Below, piece by piece: positions 16,479 through 25,363 of a stretch of DNA of 64,000 nt; positions within the stretch are counted from its first letter, which is position 1, and each line of letters begins with the position of its first letter. The notes beneath the pieces are model-generated. The model had not been told where the DNA came from, ran no database searches, and saw nothing but the letters and a program-made list of their open reading frames with translations. Origin of the DNA: an uncultured Muribaculaceae bacterium (GTDB taxonomy: Bacteria > Bacteroidota > Bacteroidia > Bacteroidales > Muribaculaceae); the NCBI GenBank assembly GCA_910587925.1, contig CAJUOC010000001.1, positions 1 to 64,000 on the forward strand, in the 5' to 3' direction. The translations under genes were made by a program, and so were the position numbers.

Positions 16479-19400
16479 AGCGCAATTTTTTCATTACCCA
16501 TCCGGTATTCTCGATTGTCATTTCCATTGTAATCTTTATAGTGGGATTGATTGGCCTGACGCTGCTGCCGGTCGACCAGTATCCGCAGATTGTGCCGCCG
16601 GTGGTGGGTGTATCGGCCTCCTACCCCGGCGCCGATGCCATGACCGTCACCCAGGCGGTGGCTACCCCCATCGAGCAAGAGCTCAACGGCACACCGGGCA
16701 TGATATACATGTCGTCGTCGAGCTCCAATTCGGGCGGTTTCTCGGCGATGGTGACTTTTGACACCGACACAGACCCCGAGCTTGCCGCCGTCGATATCCA
16801 AAACCGCATCAAGAAGGCCGAGTCGCGTCTGCCGGCCGAGGTGGTGCAAAACGGTATATCGGTATCAAAGGAGACTGTCAACCGCCTGATGACCATCACC
16901 ATACTGTCAGACGACCCCAAATACGACGAAATATATCTCAGCAACTACACGACTCTCAACGTAGTCGATCCCCTGCGGCGTATACCGGGCGTGGGCGGAG
17001 TGAGCAATGTCGGCGGCCGATACTATGCCATGCAGATATGGGTGGCGCCCGACAAGCTCGCCAATCTCGGACTCACCCTGCGCGATGTGCAGGACGCCCT
17101 CAAAGACCAAAACCGCGAGTCGGCGGCCGGCACGCTCGGCCAGGCCCCGGCCGAGCATATCGACATCACCATGCCGATTATCGCCCGCGGGCGCCTGTCG
17201 TCGGTATCGGAGTTTGAGGATATAGTGATACGGGCGCGCGCCGACGGCTCGGTGATACGCCTGCGCGATGTGGCCCGCATATCGCTCGAGGCGTCGAGCT
17301 ACTCCACCGAGAGCGGCATCAACGGCGGCAACGCGGCCGTGCTCAACATCTACATGCTGCCCGGGGCCAATGCAGTGGAGGTAGCCGAGGACATCCGCCG
17401 CGAGATGGATCTCATCGCCGCCAACTTCCCCGAGGGTATCAGCTACAAGGTGCCCTTCGACATGACCACGTACATTTCTGAGTCGATACACCATGTATAC
17501 CGCACCTTCTTCGAGGCGCTGCTGCTGGTGATAATCGTGGTATTTCTGTCGCTGCAAAACTGGCGTGCCACGCTCATCCCCGTCATAGCCGTGCCCATCT
17601 CGCTGGTGGGCACCTTCGGCGTGATGCTCGTATTTGGCTTCTCGCTCAACCTGCTCACCCTGCTGGGCCTCATCCTCGCCATAGGCATCGTCGTCGACGA
17701 CGCCATCGTGGTGGTGGAGAATGTCGACCGCGTGATGAATACCGAGCATCTGCCCCCGGCGCAGGCCACCACCCGCGCCATGGACAATCTCGGCAGCGCC
17801 CTCATCGCCATGTCGCTGGTACTGTGCGCGGTATTTGTGCCGGTGAGCTTTCTGCCGGGCATCACCGGCCAGCTCTACCGCCAGTTTACCATCACCATAG
17901 CCGTGTCGGTGATAATATCGACCATCGTCGCCCTCACCCTCTCGCCTGTGATGTGCGCCAAGATACTGCGGCCCGACAGCCACAGCCGCAAGCCGGCCTT
18001 TTTCCGCGCTATAAACTACGGCCTGCTGAAAGCCGGCCGGCTCAACGTCAGCATCATACGCCGCGCCCTCGCCCACCCCGCCGTCACGACGTCGCTCTTT
18101 GTCGGCTGCCTCGTGCTGATAGCCGTGCTGCACTATATGGTGCCGCAGAGCTTCATGTCGCAGGAAGACCAGGGATTTTTCACCGTCGAGCTCGAGCTGC
18201 CCGAGGGTGCCACCATCGAGCGCACTCGCGCCGTGACCGACCGCGCCATCGCAGCGCTCATGGCCCACCCCGACGTCGAGGACGTGCTCAATGTCACCGG
18301 TTCATCGCCCCGCGTCGGAACCAATCCCGCACACTCGTCGCTCACAGTAATACTCCGGCCGTGGGACGACCGCGACGGCGACAATATCGAGACCATCCGC
18401 CGCGAGGTAAAAGACGCCCTGGCCGGCTATCCCGAGAGCAAGGTATACGTGTTCACCCCGCCGGTCATCCCGGGCCTGGGCACGTCGGGCGGCTTCGAGA
18501 TGGTACTCGAGGCCCGCGGCGACGCCACATACGCCCAGCTACAGGCTGCCGTCGACACCCTGCGGCGCTACGCCGCCATGTGCCCCGAGATATCAGACCT
18601 GTCGACATCGATGCAGCCCGACATCCCGCAGCTGTACTTCGACGTAAACCGCGATCGGGCCAAGCTGCAAGGCATACCCGTGTCTGATATATTCTCGACC
18701 ATGAAGGCATTTACCGGCTCGGTATATGTCAACGACTTCAACATGTTCAACCGCATCTACCGCGTATACATCCAGGCCGAGGCGCCATACAGGTCGCGCC
18801 GCGACAACATCAACATGTTTTTTGTGCGCGGCGACAATGGCGCCATGGTGCCCATCTCCTCGCTCGGCACCACCCACTATACCACCGGCCCGGGCACCAT
18901 CAAGCGCTTCAACATGTTTTACTCCGCCACAATCAGCGGCCAGGCCGGCGACGGCTACAGCACCGGACAGGCCATGCAGCGCCTCACCTCCATCGTCAAA
19001 GACAAGCTGCCCGCAAATATCGGCGTCGAGTGGAGCGGCCTGTCGTATCAGGAGCAGCACGAGAGCGGCAATACGGCCCTGGTGCTGGGGCTTGCCTTTG
19101 TATTTGTATTCCTGGTGCTCGCCGCCCTGTACGAGAGCTGGACGGTGCCCCTGGCCGTGATACTGTCGCTGCCCGTCGCCGGGCTCGGCGCATACCTCGG
19201 TGTGCTGCTGCTCGGGCTCGAAAACAATATCTACTTCCAGATTGGACTGGTGATGCTGGTGGGCCTTGTGGCCAAGAATGCCATCCTCATCGTCGAGTAT
19301 GCCAAGGAGGAGGTCGAGCGGGGCTGCGACGCCACGCGCGCTGCCATCACGGCCGCCCGGCTGCGTTTCCGCCCCATCGTCATGACATCGCTGGCGTTTA

Positions 19401-19609
19401 TCCTCGGGCTGCTGCCGCTGCTGGTCGCCTCTGGCCCGGGAGCGGCCGCGCGTCGCGACATCGGCACCGGCGTATTCTTCGGCATGCTGATGGCCATCAC
19501 TGCCGGTATAGTCATCGTGCCGTTTTTCTTTGTAATGATTGATAAAGCCAAAAGCCGCCTGCGCCGCAGTATCAAGGCGCCCCGCGGCCACAATACCACA
19601 CAATCGTGA
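16475..19609 (+). CDS. RND multidrug efflux permease (AcrB/MexF-like, HAE1)
   Basis: A full-length 1,044-residue HAE1-type permease. It opens with MKRNFFITHPVFSIVISIVI and has 12 transmembrane segments in two repeats with large periplasmic loops after TM1 and TM7. The proton-relay region has GIVVDDAIVVVENVDR (about residues 402-417), with the paired Asp typical of the family, and the second half ends in the last helix around IGTGVFFGML. Its sequence is very GC-rich compared with the xus region. It overlaps the adaptor by 4 nt and the outer-membrane gene by 1 nt. Drug or bile-salt export is likely but the substrate range is not readable. Confidence 0.96.
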   Translation: MKRNFFITHPVFSIVISIVIFIVGLIGLTLLPVDQYPQIVPPVVGVSASYPGADAMTVTQAVATPIEQELNGTPGMIYMSSSSSNSGGFSAMVTFDTDTDPELAAVDIQNRIKKAESRLPAEVVQNGISVSKETVNRLMTITILSDDPKYDEIYLSNYTTLNVVDPLRRIPGVGGVSNVGGRYYAMQIWVAPDKLANLGLTLRDVQDALKDQNRESAAGTLGQAPAEHIDITMPIIARGRLSSVSEFEDIVIRARADGSVIRLRDVARISLEASSYSTESGINGGNAAVLNIYMLPGANAVEVAEDIRREMDLIAANFPEGISYKVPFDMTTYISESIHHVYRTFFEALLLVIIVVFLSLQNWRATLIPVIAVPISLVGTFGVMLVFGFSLNLLTLLGLILAIGIVVDDAIVVVENVDRVMNTEHLPPAQATTRAMDNLGSALIAMSLVLCAVFVPVSFLPGITGQLYRQFTITIAVSVIISTIVALTLSPVMCAKILRPDSHSRKPAFFRAINYGLLKAGRLNVSIIRRALAHPAVTTSLFVGCLVLIAVLHYMVPQSFMSQEDQGFFTVELELPEGATIERTRAVTDRAIAALMAHPDVEDVLNVTGSSPRVGTNPAHSSLTVILRPWDDRDGDNIETIRREVKDALAGYPESKVYVFTPPVIPGLGTSGGFEMVLEARGDATYAQLQAAVDTLRRYAAMCPEISDLSTSMQPDIPQLYFDVNRDRAKLQGIPVSDIFSTMKAFTGSVYVNDFNMFNRIYRVYIQAEAPYRSRRDNINMFFVRGDNGAMVPISSLGTTHYTTGPGTIKRFNMFYSATISGQAGDGYSTGQAMQRLTSIVKDKLPANIGVEWSGLSYQEQHESGNTALVLGLAFVFVFLVLAALYESWTVPLAVILSLPVAGLGAYLGVLLLGLENNIYFQIGLVMLVGLVAKNAILIVEYAKEEVERGCDATRAAITAARLRFRPIVMTSLAFILGLLPLLVASGPGAAARRDIGTGVFFGMLMAITAGIVIVPFFFVMIDKAKSRLRRSIKAPRGHNTTQS

Positions 19610-20991
19610 TGAGAGCATACACACATACCGTCGCGGCACTGCTCACCGCCCTGGCCCTGGCGCTGACCGGCTGCTCGGGCGTGAGAAATCTTGAGCGGAG
19701 CCGGCTCGACATACCCGCCGCATATCAGAGCGGCATACAGCCCGACTCGATGTCGGTAGCCGACATGCAGTGGTACGAGTTTTACCAAGACTCCACCCTG
19801 CGCACCATCATCCGCAAGACACTCGCCAACAACCGCGACCTGCTCTCGGCCGCAGCCAAGGTCGAGGAGATGCGAGCCATGTGGGGCCAGACCAACGCCG
19901 CTCAGCTCCCCGAGCTGGGCATACTCGCCGGCGGCAATCACGAGCGCACCGACTACTCGGGCGGCGGCTGGAGCGGCAGTCCCGAGCTCTCGCTCAAAGC
20001 CACCCTCAACTGGGAAGTTAATCTCTGGGGCGCCATGAAATGGGCGCGCAGCGGCGGACGCGCCAGCTACGAGGCGTCTGTCGAAGACCGGCGCGCAATG
20101 CAGATTACACTCATCGCCGGCGCCGCCACCGCGTACTTCCACTATACCGCCCTCAACAACGAGCTTTCAATCGTGCGCGAGACCCTGCGCACCCGCAGCG
20201 AGGCCCTCGAGCAAGCACGCATACGCTTTGAGGGCGGCCTCACCCCCGAGACCGTATACCAGCAGGCCAAGGTCGAATACTCATCCACAGCATCGCTCAT
20301 TCCCAACCTCGAGCAGCAGATTGCACTCGCCCGCAACGCCCTCACCCTGCTCATGGGCGAGTTTCCCGTCGACACATTGCGCCCCGGCATCCAATTCTAC
20401 GCCAGCGTGCTTCCCGACAGCATCAGCGCCGGCTTTCCCTCGACACTGCTCGAGCGCCGCCCCGACATACGGGCCGCGCGGCTCCGGCTCGCCGCAGCGA
20501 TGGCCGACGTAGGCCTAACCTACGCCGAGCGCTTCCCCTCCTTCCGCATCAGCTTTACCGGCGGCCTCGAAAACAAGACCCTCACCGACTTCCTCAAGTC
20601 GCCGTACACATATCTCATCAGCAACATTACCGCCCCGATATTTGACTTCGGCCGACGCAAAAAGCGCTACCAAGCAGCCATCGCGCGCTACGACCAGGCA
20701 CGATACGCATACGAGAAGACCATCATCACAGCCTTCACCGAAGTCAACAGCGCCCTGATCGCCTACGACAAATACCGCCGGAACTACACCCTGAAAGCCT
20801 CCCTGCGCGACGCCGCGCGCAAATACGTCGACCTGGCACGCCTGCAATACAAGGCCGGCTCACTCAACTACCTCGACGTACTCGACGCCCAGCGCCGCTA
20901 CTTCGACGCGCAGATAGGAGTATCCTCGGCCATGCTCGACCGCTACCTCACCATGATAAACCTCTACAAGGTACTCGGCGGCGGCTGGTGA
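19609..20991 (+). CDS. RND outer-membrane channel lipoprotein (OprM/NodT-like)
   Basis: About 460 residues from the ATG at 19609, which overlaps the permease TGA by one base; a GTG at 19606 is possible. The signal peptide ends in a lipobox (LALTGC), so the channel is lipid-anchored as in OprM/NodT. Two OEP repeats follow (MQWYEFYQDSTLRTIIRKTL and the coiled RLQYKAGSLNYLDVLDAQRR). Third gene of the tripartite RND pump. The EmrAB-like system upstream has its own unrelated TolC. Confidence 0.93.
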   Translation: MRAYTHTVAALLTALALALTGCSGVRNLERSRLDIPAAYQSGIQPDSMSVADMQWYEFYQDSTLRTIIRKTLANNRDLLSAAAKVEEMRAMWGQTNAAQLPELGILAGGNHERTDYSGGGWSGSPELSLKATLNWEVNLWGAMKWARSGGRASYEASVEDRRAMQITLIAGAATAYFHYTALNNELSIVRETLRTRSEALEQARIRFEGGLTPETVYQQAKVEYSSTASLIPNLEQQIALARNALTLLMGEFPVDTLRPGIQFYASVLPDSISAGFPSTLLERRPDIRAARLRLAAAMADVGLTYAERFPSFRISFTGGLENKTLTDFLKSPYTYLISNITAPIFDFGRRKKRYQAAIARYDQARYAYEKTIITAFTEVNSALIAYDKYRRNYTLKASLRDAARKYVDLARLQYKAGSLNYLDVLDAQRRYFDAQIGVSSAMLDRYLTMINLYKVLGGGW

Positions 20992-21024
20992 TACCGGCAG
21001 TAAACAAGTCTATACACCATTATT

Positions 21025-21570
21025 ATGAAACGCTTGATAACGGCAATATCTCTCCTTTGCGCATATGCCGCCGCAAACGCCCAATACTACTACCCCTACG
21101 ACTACAGCAATTATTTCTACGACGATGCACCCAGCCTGATAATCCAAAACGACCGGATAATGGGCTGGTACGTATCAGACCTCGACGGCAACCGCATCAG
21201 CGATTACTACGCCGTGATAAGACCCTACAGCCAGGGAGCGGCCGCCGCCAAAGACAAAATCATGGGCTGGTGCTTCATAAACCAGGCCGGACAAAAAATC
21301 ACCGACTACTACGAGGATGTCGATGATTTCCACGACGGCTACGCCCTTGTCAAAGACAAAGTGATGGGATGGACCTTTATCAACGGCCGGGGTACGAGAC
21401 TTGTCTCCGACTATTTCGATGAGGCATATCCGTTTCACAGAGGTGTAGCCCTTGTCCACGACAGAGTGATGGGCTGGTATCTGCTCAACACCGCCGGCAA
21501 GCGCATCACCGACTACCACGACAATCCACGCGACTTCAAACCCGCCGCGCCACCCCGCCGCCCCTGGTAA
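21025..21570 (+). CDS. Secreted WG-repeat protein
   Basis: A 181-residue protein with a signal peptide (LITAISLLCAYAAANAQ), a Tyr-rich linker (YYYPYDYSNYFYDD) and four WG-like repeats of about 33-36 residues, each reading D(R/K)(I/V)MGW, a Gly, then (I/V)(T/S)DY: starts near residues 43, 77, 109 and 144. WG repeats are beta-rich and of unknown ligand. The third repeat has one extra residue. Begins 33 nt after the RND operon and may be read from it; no clear promoter of its own. Ends in a Pro/Arg-rich tail. Confidence 0.75.
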   Translation: MKRLITAISLLCAYAAANAQYYYPYDYSNYFYDDAPSLIIQNDRIMGWYVSDLDGNRISDYYAVIRPYSQGAAAAKDKIMGWCFINQAGQKITDYYEDVDDFHDGYALVKDKVMGWTFINGRGTRLVSDYFDEAYPFHRGVALVHDRVMGWYLLNTAGKRITDYHDNPRDFKPAAPPRRPW

Positions 21571-21784
21571 GCCCCCGACTTACCCAAAACACCGCGTCCT
21601 CAACAAATAATCATTTTATATTACCTTCTATAAGCAATAAGGTATTCGTTATCATCAAAACGACTTCGAATAAATTTTAATAATTCACTAAAATTAAAAT
21701 ATATCGCATCAATTCAACTAATCATTTTGTTATATTAGAAAAATATATTACATTTGCGTTGAAGCTGATATAATCATAATTCAG
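21571..21784 (+). other. AT-rich intergenic region ahead of the Panacea module
   Basis: Composition drops sharply from GC-rich to AT-rich at about 21,600. Apart from the promoter at 21726-21756 I see no gene or hairpin. Confidence 0.5.
21726..21756 (+). promoter_or_regulatory. Consensus promoter of the Panacea module
   Basis: TTTG 21726-21729, 19 bp spacer, TACATTTG 21749-21756: a full match to the Bacteroidetes consensus, 28 nt before the ATG. Confidence 0.7.
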
Positions 21785-22264
21785 ATGTCAACAATAGATG
21801 ATATAGCCGATTATATTATCTTACGAGTGAAATCGGAAGATAAATTTGCATCTTTAATAAATTTAAAGTTGCAAAAATTATTGTATTATGTTCAAGCTTG
21901 GTCTTATGGTATCAATAAAAAGCCGATGTTTGCCGGCGAGTTTGAAGCGTGGGTTCATGGCCCGGTAAATAGAGAAATCTATAATCGTTTTAATTCTACT
22001 AAATATCTCTATTCAGAAATCAATATTGATGACTGCTTGAATCGTAATGTGAATCTCTCTGCGGAAGACGCTGAATTTGTTGATTTTATATTGGAGAACT
22101 ATCTCAAGTATAGTGGCGCAGAGTTAGAACGAATATCCCACAACGAGAAGCCTTGGATTGAAACACGTGGCGATTTAAATGTAAATGAACGTTGTGACAA
22201 GGTTATAGCTCCTGAGCTAATGATTGAGTATTATGGGGAAAGATGGGAAGCTCTTCAAGCTTAA
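21785..22264 (+). CDS. Panacea (SocA-like, DUF4065) domain antitoxin
   Basis: A 159-residue protein consisting of one Panacea/SocA-like domain: TIDDIADYIILRV at the start, LINLKLQKLLYYVQAWSYG, the hallmark FEAWVHGPVNREIY (about residues 56-69) and SGAELERISHNEKPW near the end. Family members (PanA) are antitoxins that neutralise many unrelated toxins encoded next to them; SocA itself is a proteolytic adaptor for its toxin. It precedes and overlaps a second gene by 32 nt, the order usual for a toxin-antitoxin pair. Both genes are AT-rich against GC-rich neighbours, suggesting acquisition. Confidence 0.85.
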   Translation: MSTIDDIADYIILRVKSEDKFASLINLKLQKLLYYVQAWSYGINKKPMFAGEFEAWVHGPVNREIYNRFNSTKYLYSEINIDDCLNRNVNLSAEDAEFVDFILENYLKYSGAELERISHNEKPWIETRGDLNVNERCDKVIAPELMIEYYGERWEALQA

Positions 22265-22988
22265 TTCAGATTCCCCTAAATACGGGAATAAGTCATTAGT
22301 TACCAAGGAACAAGAGAATGAGCTTAAGAGGAAGAAGATATCCTTCTCCTTCTTACATTTTAAGCAGATACCATATTTCCAAATCGGAGCAAGCTCTAAA
22401 GCGTGGCATATTGGGCTTATTGAGAGATTAAGTACTCTGAGCGCTATGACACCGCAAGAAATATTAGAAGATAATAGAGGTAGTATTGCTTTGCGGTGTC
22501 ATCCAATAGATTGGGATGCGAAAAATATTCCTATTCAACGAAAAGATTTAGATTGGCTGCCAACAGAAATATTGGAAAATGAGTCTGATTTTCCAATAAT
22601 GCAAATTTCAATAACAAAAAGTACTGGTCGTATTGTAGGTTATTTTGATAGAGATTCTTCGATTTTTCACATAGTATTATTGGATCCAGAACACAACATA
22701 CAACCAGCTAAGAAAACAAATTATCAAATACAGCCAACTACAAAAGGATTATCTCAATATGATGAGTTATTGAATAAGTTGGAACGAATAAAAAGCATTG
22801 TATCAGATTGTGCTGATAAAGGATGTAAACTGCATTCTCATATTAGTGTTATAGAAGAATTACATGATAATATTGTCTATATCGGACTTGATAATGATTT
22901 CTACACCGCTTATCAAGAGGCTTTAAAGATTTTTTCTTTGCAAGAAATTATGGAAAAAGGAATCTTAGCAAGCATGGATTACGATTAA
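22233..22988 (+). CDS. Unrecognised protein overlapping the Panacea gene, candidate toxin
   Basis: From the ATG at 22233 the protein has 251 residues and begins within the last codons of the Panacea gene; a start further upstream would use TTG. No signal peptide or membrane segment. Visible parts: a Lys-rich N-terminus (about 25-40), SSKAWHIGLIERLSTLSAMT, a strand-rich core with ITKSTGRIVGYFDRDSSIFHIVLLDPEHNI (read in pieces, about residues 125-155) and an alpha-helical C-terminus. I do not recognise a nuclease, Fic, CapRel or NAD-active motif. Position and overlap make it the likely toxin partner, but that is inference from context only. Confidence 0.6.
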   Translation: MGKDGKLFKLNSDSPKYGNKSLVTKEQENELKRKKISFSFLHFKQIPYFQIGASSKAWHIGLIERLSTLSAMTPQEILEDNRGSIALRCHPIDWDAKNIPIQRKDLDWLPTEILENESDFPIMQISITKSTGRIVGYFDRDSSIFHIVLLDPEHNIQPAKKTNYQIQPTTKGLSQYDELLNKLERIKSIVSDCADKGCKLHSHISVIEELHDNIVYIGLDNDFYTAYQEALKIFSLQEIMEKGILASMDYD

Positions 22989-23593
22989 GCTTTAAGAGTT
23001 TTATTCTCTATGGTCTGATTTATATCTTATTTTTTTGCACCCGTAATTTTTACCTATAGTTTTCACATTTTTGTACGGCCTTCGTGACCTTCAATAAGTT
23101 CAATGGGTATGTGTTAGCGATTTCAGCTAAGGCATTATGTGATTTGAAGTGTAAATTTATCAATAATTACTATTTGTGCAATTGAAATAAAACATCGACA
23201 CTGACATTGAAACATTCAATGAATATAACTGTGCGAAATATAGCCCGCACCATGTGCGTCCACTTAATCTACACCTTACAGTAAGACCGGCATTGAGGGC
23301 AAGCGGGTAGAGCCTGCACGGGTATCGGGGGACAGGCAGACCGAATCAATTTAGATAATGATGGGAAGGCCTCGTCAATAAATATGGCAACAAATATGGC
23401 AACCTTGGAGTATGATACAGCGACTAATCAAGACGATAATCTCATACTATGAAGTAAAAGTATCGACAAAAGCGAAACAATCCCATTTACCGACACTCTG
23501 TCAATCGAGAAACAGACTACTGACAAATTAATGCTGGAAGGCTGGATGCCTAACAACTATACAAGGGTGTTATGAAGCTCTGGCGGGGTGCCC
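22989..23593. other. 605 bp gap with only broken short frames
   Basis: No complete gene is visible. On the plus strand one frame from ATG 23384 runs 22 codons to a TGA, then stays open for 40 more codons to the TGA at 23573-23575 (ending KLMLEGWMPNNYTRVL); a different frame at about 23270-23355 is open for 24 codons. A tandem 10 bp repeat (ATATGGCAAC, twice) sits at 23382-23403. The pattern fits a decayed mobile or accessory gene beside the Panacea module, but no family is identifiable. Confidence 0.35.
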
Positions 23594-23962
23594 TCATGCC
23601 ACCGTCTTGCCGAAGGGGAGGAGCGCCAGCCTCATCAGCTTGAAGTGCTGGAGCCCGAAGGGTATGCCCACTATCGAGATACAGAAGAGCAGCCCCCAGC
23701 CCAGATGAGTGAGCGCGATGGCCAGGCCACCCACACACCACCATATCACGTTCATCACCCCCGCCAGACATCCGCTCGGCCAGCTTCCCGGAGCCACCAC
23801 CGTGCCAAAGGGCCACAGCGACACCACCGCCAGCTTGAGGGTCTGCAGCCCGAAAGGTATGCCCACGATGGTAAGCATCATCACCACACTCGATATGACA
23901 TACTCGATGGCAATCATCAGGCCGCCAAATACCACCCATACTATGTTCAAGAGTACATTCAT
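23594..23962 (-). CDS. YccF domain-containing inner-membrane protein
   Basis: A 122-residue membrane protein made of two YccF repeats: each has a hydrophobic helix pair followed by TIVGIPFGLQTLKLA (about residues 31-45) or SIVGIPFGLQHFKLM (about 95-109) and a PFG end. Function of the family is unknown. It is 29 nt downstream of tag on the same strand, so the two may be co-transcribed. Start at ATG 23962. Confidence 0.88.
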   Translation of the reverse strand: MNVLLNIVWVVFGGLMIAIEYVISSVVMMLTIVGIPFGLQTLKLAVVSLWPFGTVVAPGSWPSGCLAGVMNVIWWCVGGLAIALTHLGWGLLFCISIVGIPFGLQHFKLMRLALLPFGKTVA

Positions 23963-23991
23963 GGTCTTAATGGTCTTATATATGATTATGT

Positions 23992-24564
23992 CTACAGCAG
24001 CCCTTTGCAGTGACAGCCATTGACATGGTCGTCGATAAACCCGGTCGCCTGCAAGAAAGCATAGCAGACCACCGTACCGAAAAATTTAAATCCACGCCGC
24101 TTCATGTCACGGCTTATCGCGTCTGACACAGCCGATGATACCGCCACATCACTCTGCCCGGGCACATCGTTCACAATACGCCGGCGCCCCGGGAAAAAGC
24201 CGATGAGATATTCATAAAACGAGCCATACTCGGCCACCACCTCGCCAAACAGGCGCGCGTTGGTCACGGCAGCATGTATCTTGAGACGGTTTCGCACGAT
24301 GCCGGCATCGCCGAGCAAGCGCTCCTCATCAGAGGCAGACATACGCGCCACTGCCTCATGGTCGAAGCCACAGAACGCCCGCCGATACCCTTCACGCTTG
24401 CGCAGAATCGTAATCCACGCAAGCCCCGCCTGCGCACATTCCAGCGTCAGAAACTCAAAGAGCGTGCGGTCATCATACACCTGACGCCCCCACTCCTTAT
24501 CGTGGTACGCCACATATAGCGGGTCGTCGCCACACCATCCGCATCGCTTCAATTCATCATGCAT
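23992..24564 (-). CDS. tag: DNA-3-methyladenine glycosylase I
   Basis: A 190-residue Tag enzyme from the ATG at 24564. It removes 3-methyladenine from alkylated DNA by base excision. Seen: RCGWCGDDPLYVAYHDKEWG with the zinc-binding first Cys and catalytic-pocket Glu, FEFLTLECAQAGLAWITIL, and the C-terminal HVNGCHC with zinc ligands His and Cys. The frame stays open upstream to 24882 but only the part from MHDELKRCGWCG is homologous. The promoter directly abuts the start, predicting a leader of about 4 nt (see promoter entry). Confidence 0.93.
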   Translation of the reverse strand: MHDELKRCGWCGDDPLYVAYHDKEWGRQVYDDRTLFEFLTLECAQAGLAWITILRKREGYRRAFCGFDHEAVARMSASDEERLLGDAGIVRNRLKIHAAVTNARLFGEVVAEYGSFYEYLIGFFPGRRRIVNDVPGQSDVAVSSAVSDAISRDMKRRGFKFFGTVVCYAFLQATGFIDDHVNGCHCKGLL

Positions 24565-24571
24565 AGCAGCG

Positions 24572-24603
24572 CAAATATACACAAAAGCTCCGGGCAAAAC
24601 AAA
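24572..24603 (-). promoter_or_regulatory. Consensus promoter abutting tag (near-leaderless)
   Basis: On the minus strand TTTG (24603-24600), 20 bp spacer, TATATTTG (24579-24572). The final G is 7 nt from the ATG, so transcription should begin about 4 nt before the start codon with no room for a ribosome-binding site. Confidence 0.65.
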
Positions 24604-24662
24604 ATTCAGGCTGCGAGGCACCGCCGGAGCGGTGGTCGCAGCCTGATTTACAAGAGCTTGTT

Positions 24663-25157
24663 TTAAAAGGTCAGAGCCTTTACGTACAATGTTGTCCCGC
24701 CTCCCTCGCGAGGTATTAAGACCGCAGACCTGAGCGCGGCCAGAGCATCGTCGGAAATATATCCTATCATCGCCCCGGTAAAGCCGGCATACGCCGAGTC
24801 GGAGAAAATGATGATACGGTTTGAGCCTTTCGATACAGGCTTTGCGAATATTGCAAAAATCGAGCTGTCGGTCATGCTGCACTGTATCATCTCCGATACA
24901 GGCAATTGTCCGATTACTTTGTACAGCGCATTGCCATAAGCCTCGGTCTGCGGGCCCCGCTCACCGTACCATACGGTCAATTGCGCGTCGTAGACACCGA
25001 TAGCCGCGACATCATTATGCCCTTTGACTTGAGATTGCTCGACACCTTTCATGCCGGGCAGCGCCTTGATGGAATCAAACGCATCCTCGTAAGTCAAGGC
25101 ATTTGCAGACACAGCCAGCCCAAATGCCAAAGCGATTAAAACAAAAAACTTTTTCAT
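24663..25157 (-). CDS. Secreted hypothetical protein, about 164 residues
   Basis: Start chosen at ATG 25157 because MKKFFVLIALAFGLAVSANA is a clear signal peptide; longer readings place it internally. The mature part has a mixed alpha/beta look (YEDAFDSIKALPGMKGVEQS near the N-terminus, NRIIIFSDSAYAGFTGAMIGY late) and a conserved-looking GTTLYVKALTF end. Small exported proteins with such an opening are common in Bacteroidales, but I cannot assign a family. A -7 box on the minus strand lies at 25225-25232, giving a leader of about 65 nt. Confidence 0.65.
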   Translation of the reverse strand: MKKFFVLIALAFGLAVSANALTYEDAFDSIKALPGMKGVEQSQVKGHNDVAAIGVYDAQLTVWYGERGPQTEAYGNALYKVIGQLPVSEMIQCSMTDSSIFAIFAKPVSKGSNRIIIFSDSAYAGFTGAMIGYISDDALAALRSAVLIPREGGGTTLYVKALTF

Positions 25158-25224
25158 AATCTTTTTCTTATTATAACACCCCGTCCTCCCGTATTGTTTC
25201 CCATCTCCTCCCCTACCCGTCAGG

Positions 25225-25232
25225 CAAATATA
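25225..25232 (-). promoter_or_regulatory. -7 box (TATATTTG) for the secreted hypothetical gene
   Basis: The minus strand reads TATATTTG, 67 nt upstream of the ATG at 25157. Confidence 0.5.
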
Positions 25233-25283
25233 CAAGAATAAGATGGAATAACGTCTTTTACGGGATATCACACCGTGATATAG

Positions 25284-25315
25284 TTTGGACATATGGGATT
25301 TCGGTTGTATCTTTG
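25284..25315 (+). promoter_or_regulatory. Consensus promoter for the small membrane protein gene
   Basis: TTTG 25284-25287, 20 bp spacer, TATCTTTG 25308-25315: full Bacteroidetes consensus, 48 nt before the ATG at 25364. Confidence 0.7.
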
Positions 25316-25363
25316 CAAAAGTTAAGATATCAATATATTCCCCTTCACTGTTTTACTTATATT

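Noticed and set aside
16907..18268. Minus-strand frame opposite the RND permease
   Set aside because: Low-complexity His/Gly/Arg-rich translation and no homology-like motif.
15121..23043. TTACGGGTGCAAA shared (inverted) between the tRNA-Ser flank and 23030-23045, considered as an attachment site
   Set aside because: A 13 nt match is expected many times by chance in 64 kb, and the copy at the tRNA lies in its promoter, not its 3' end.
23382..23403. Tandem ATATGGCAAC repeat considered as a CRISPR or att core
   Set aside because: Only two units with a 2 nt gap; no array, no spacer pattern, no integrase.
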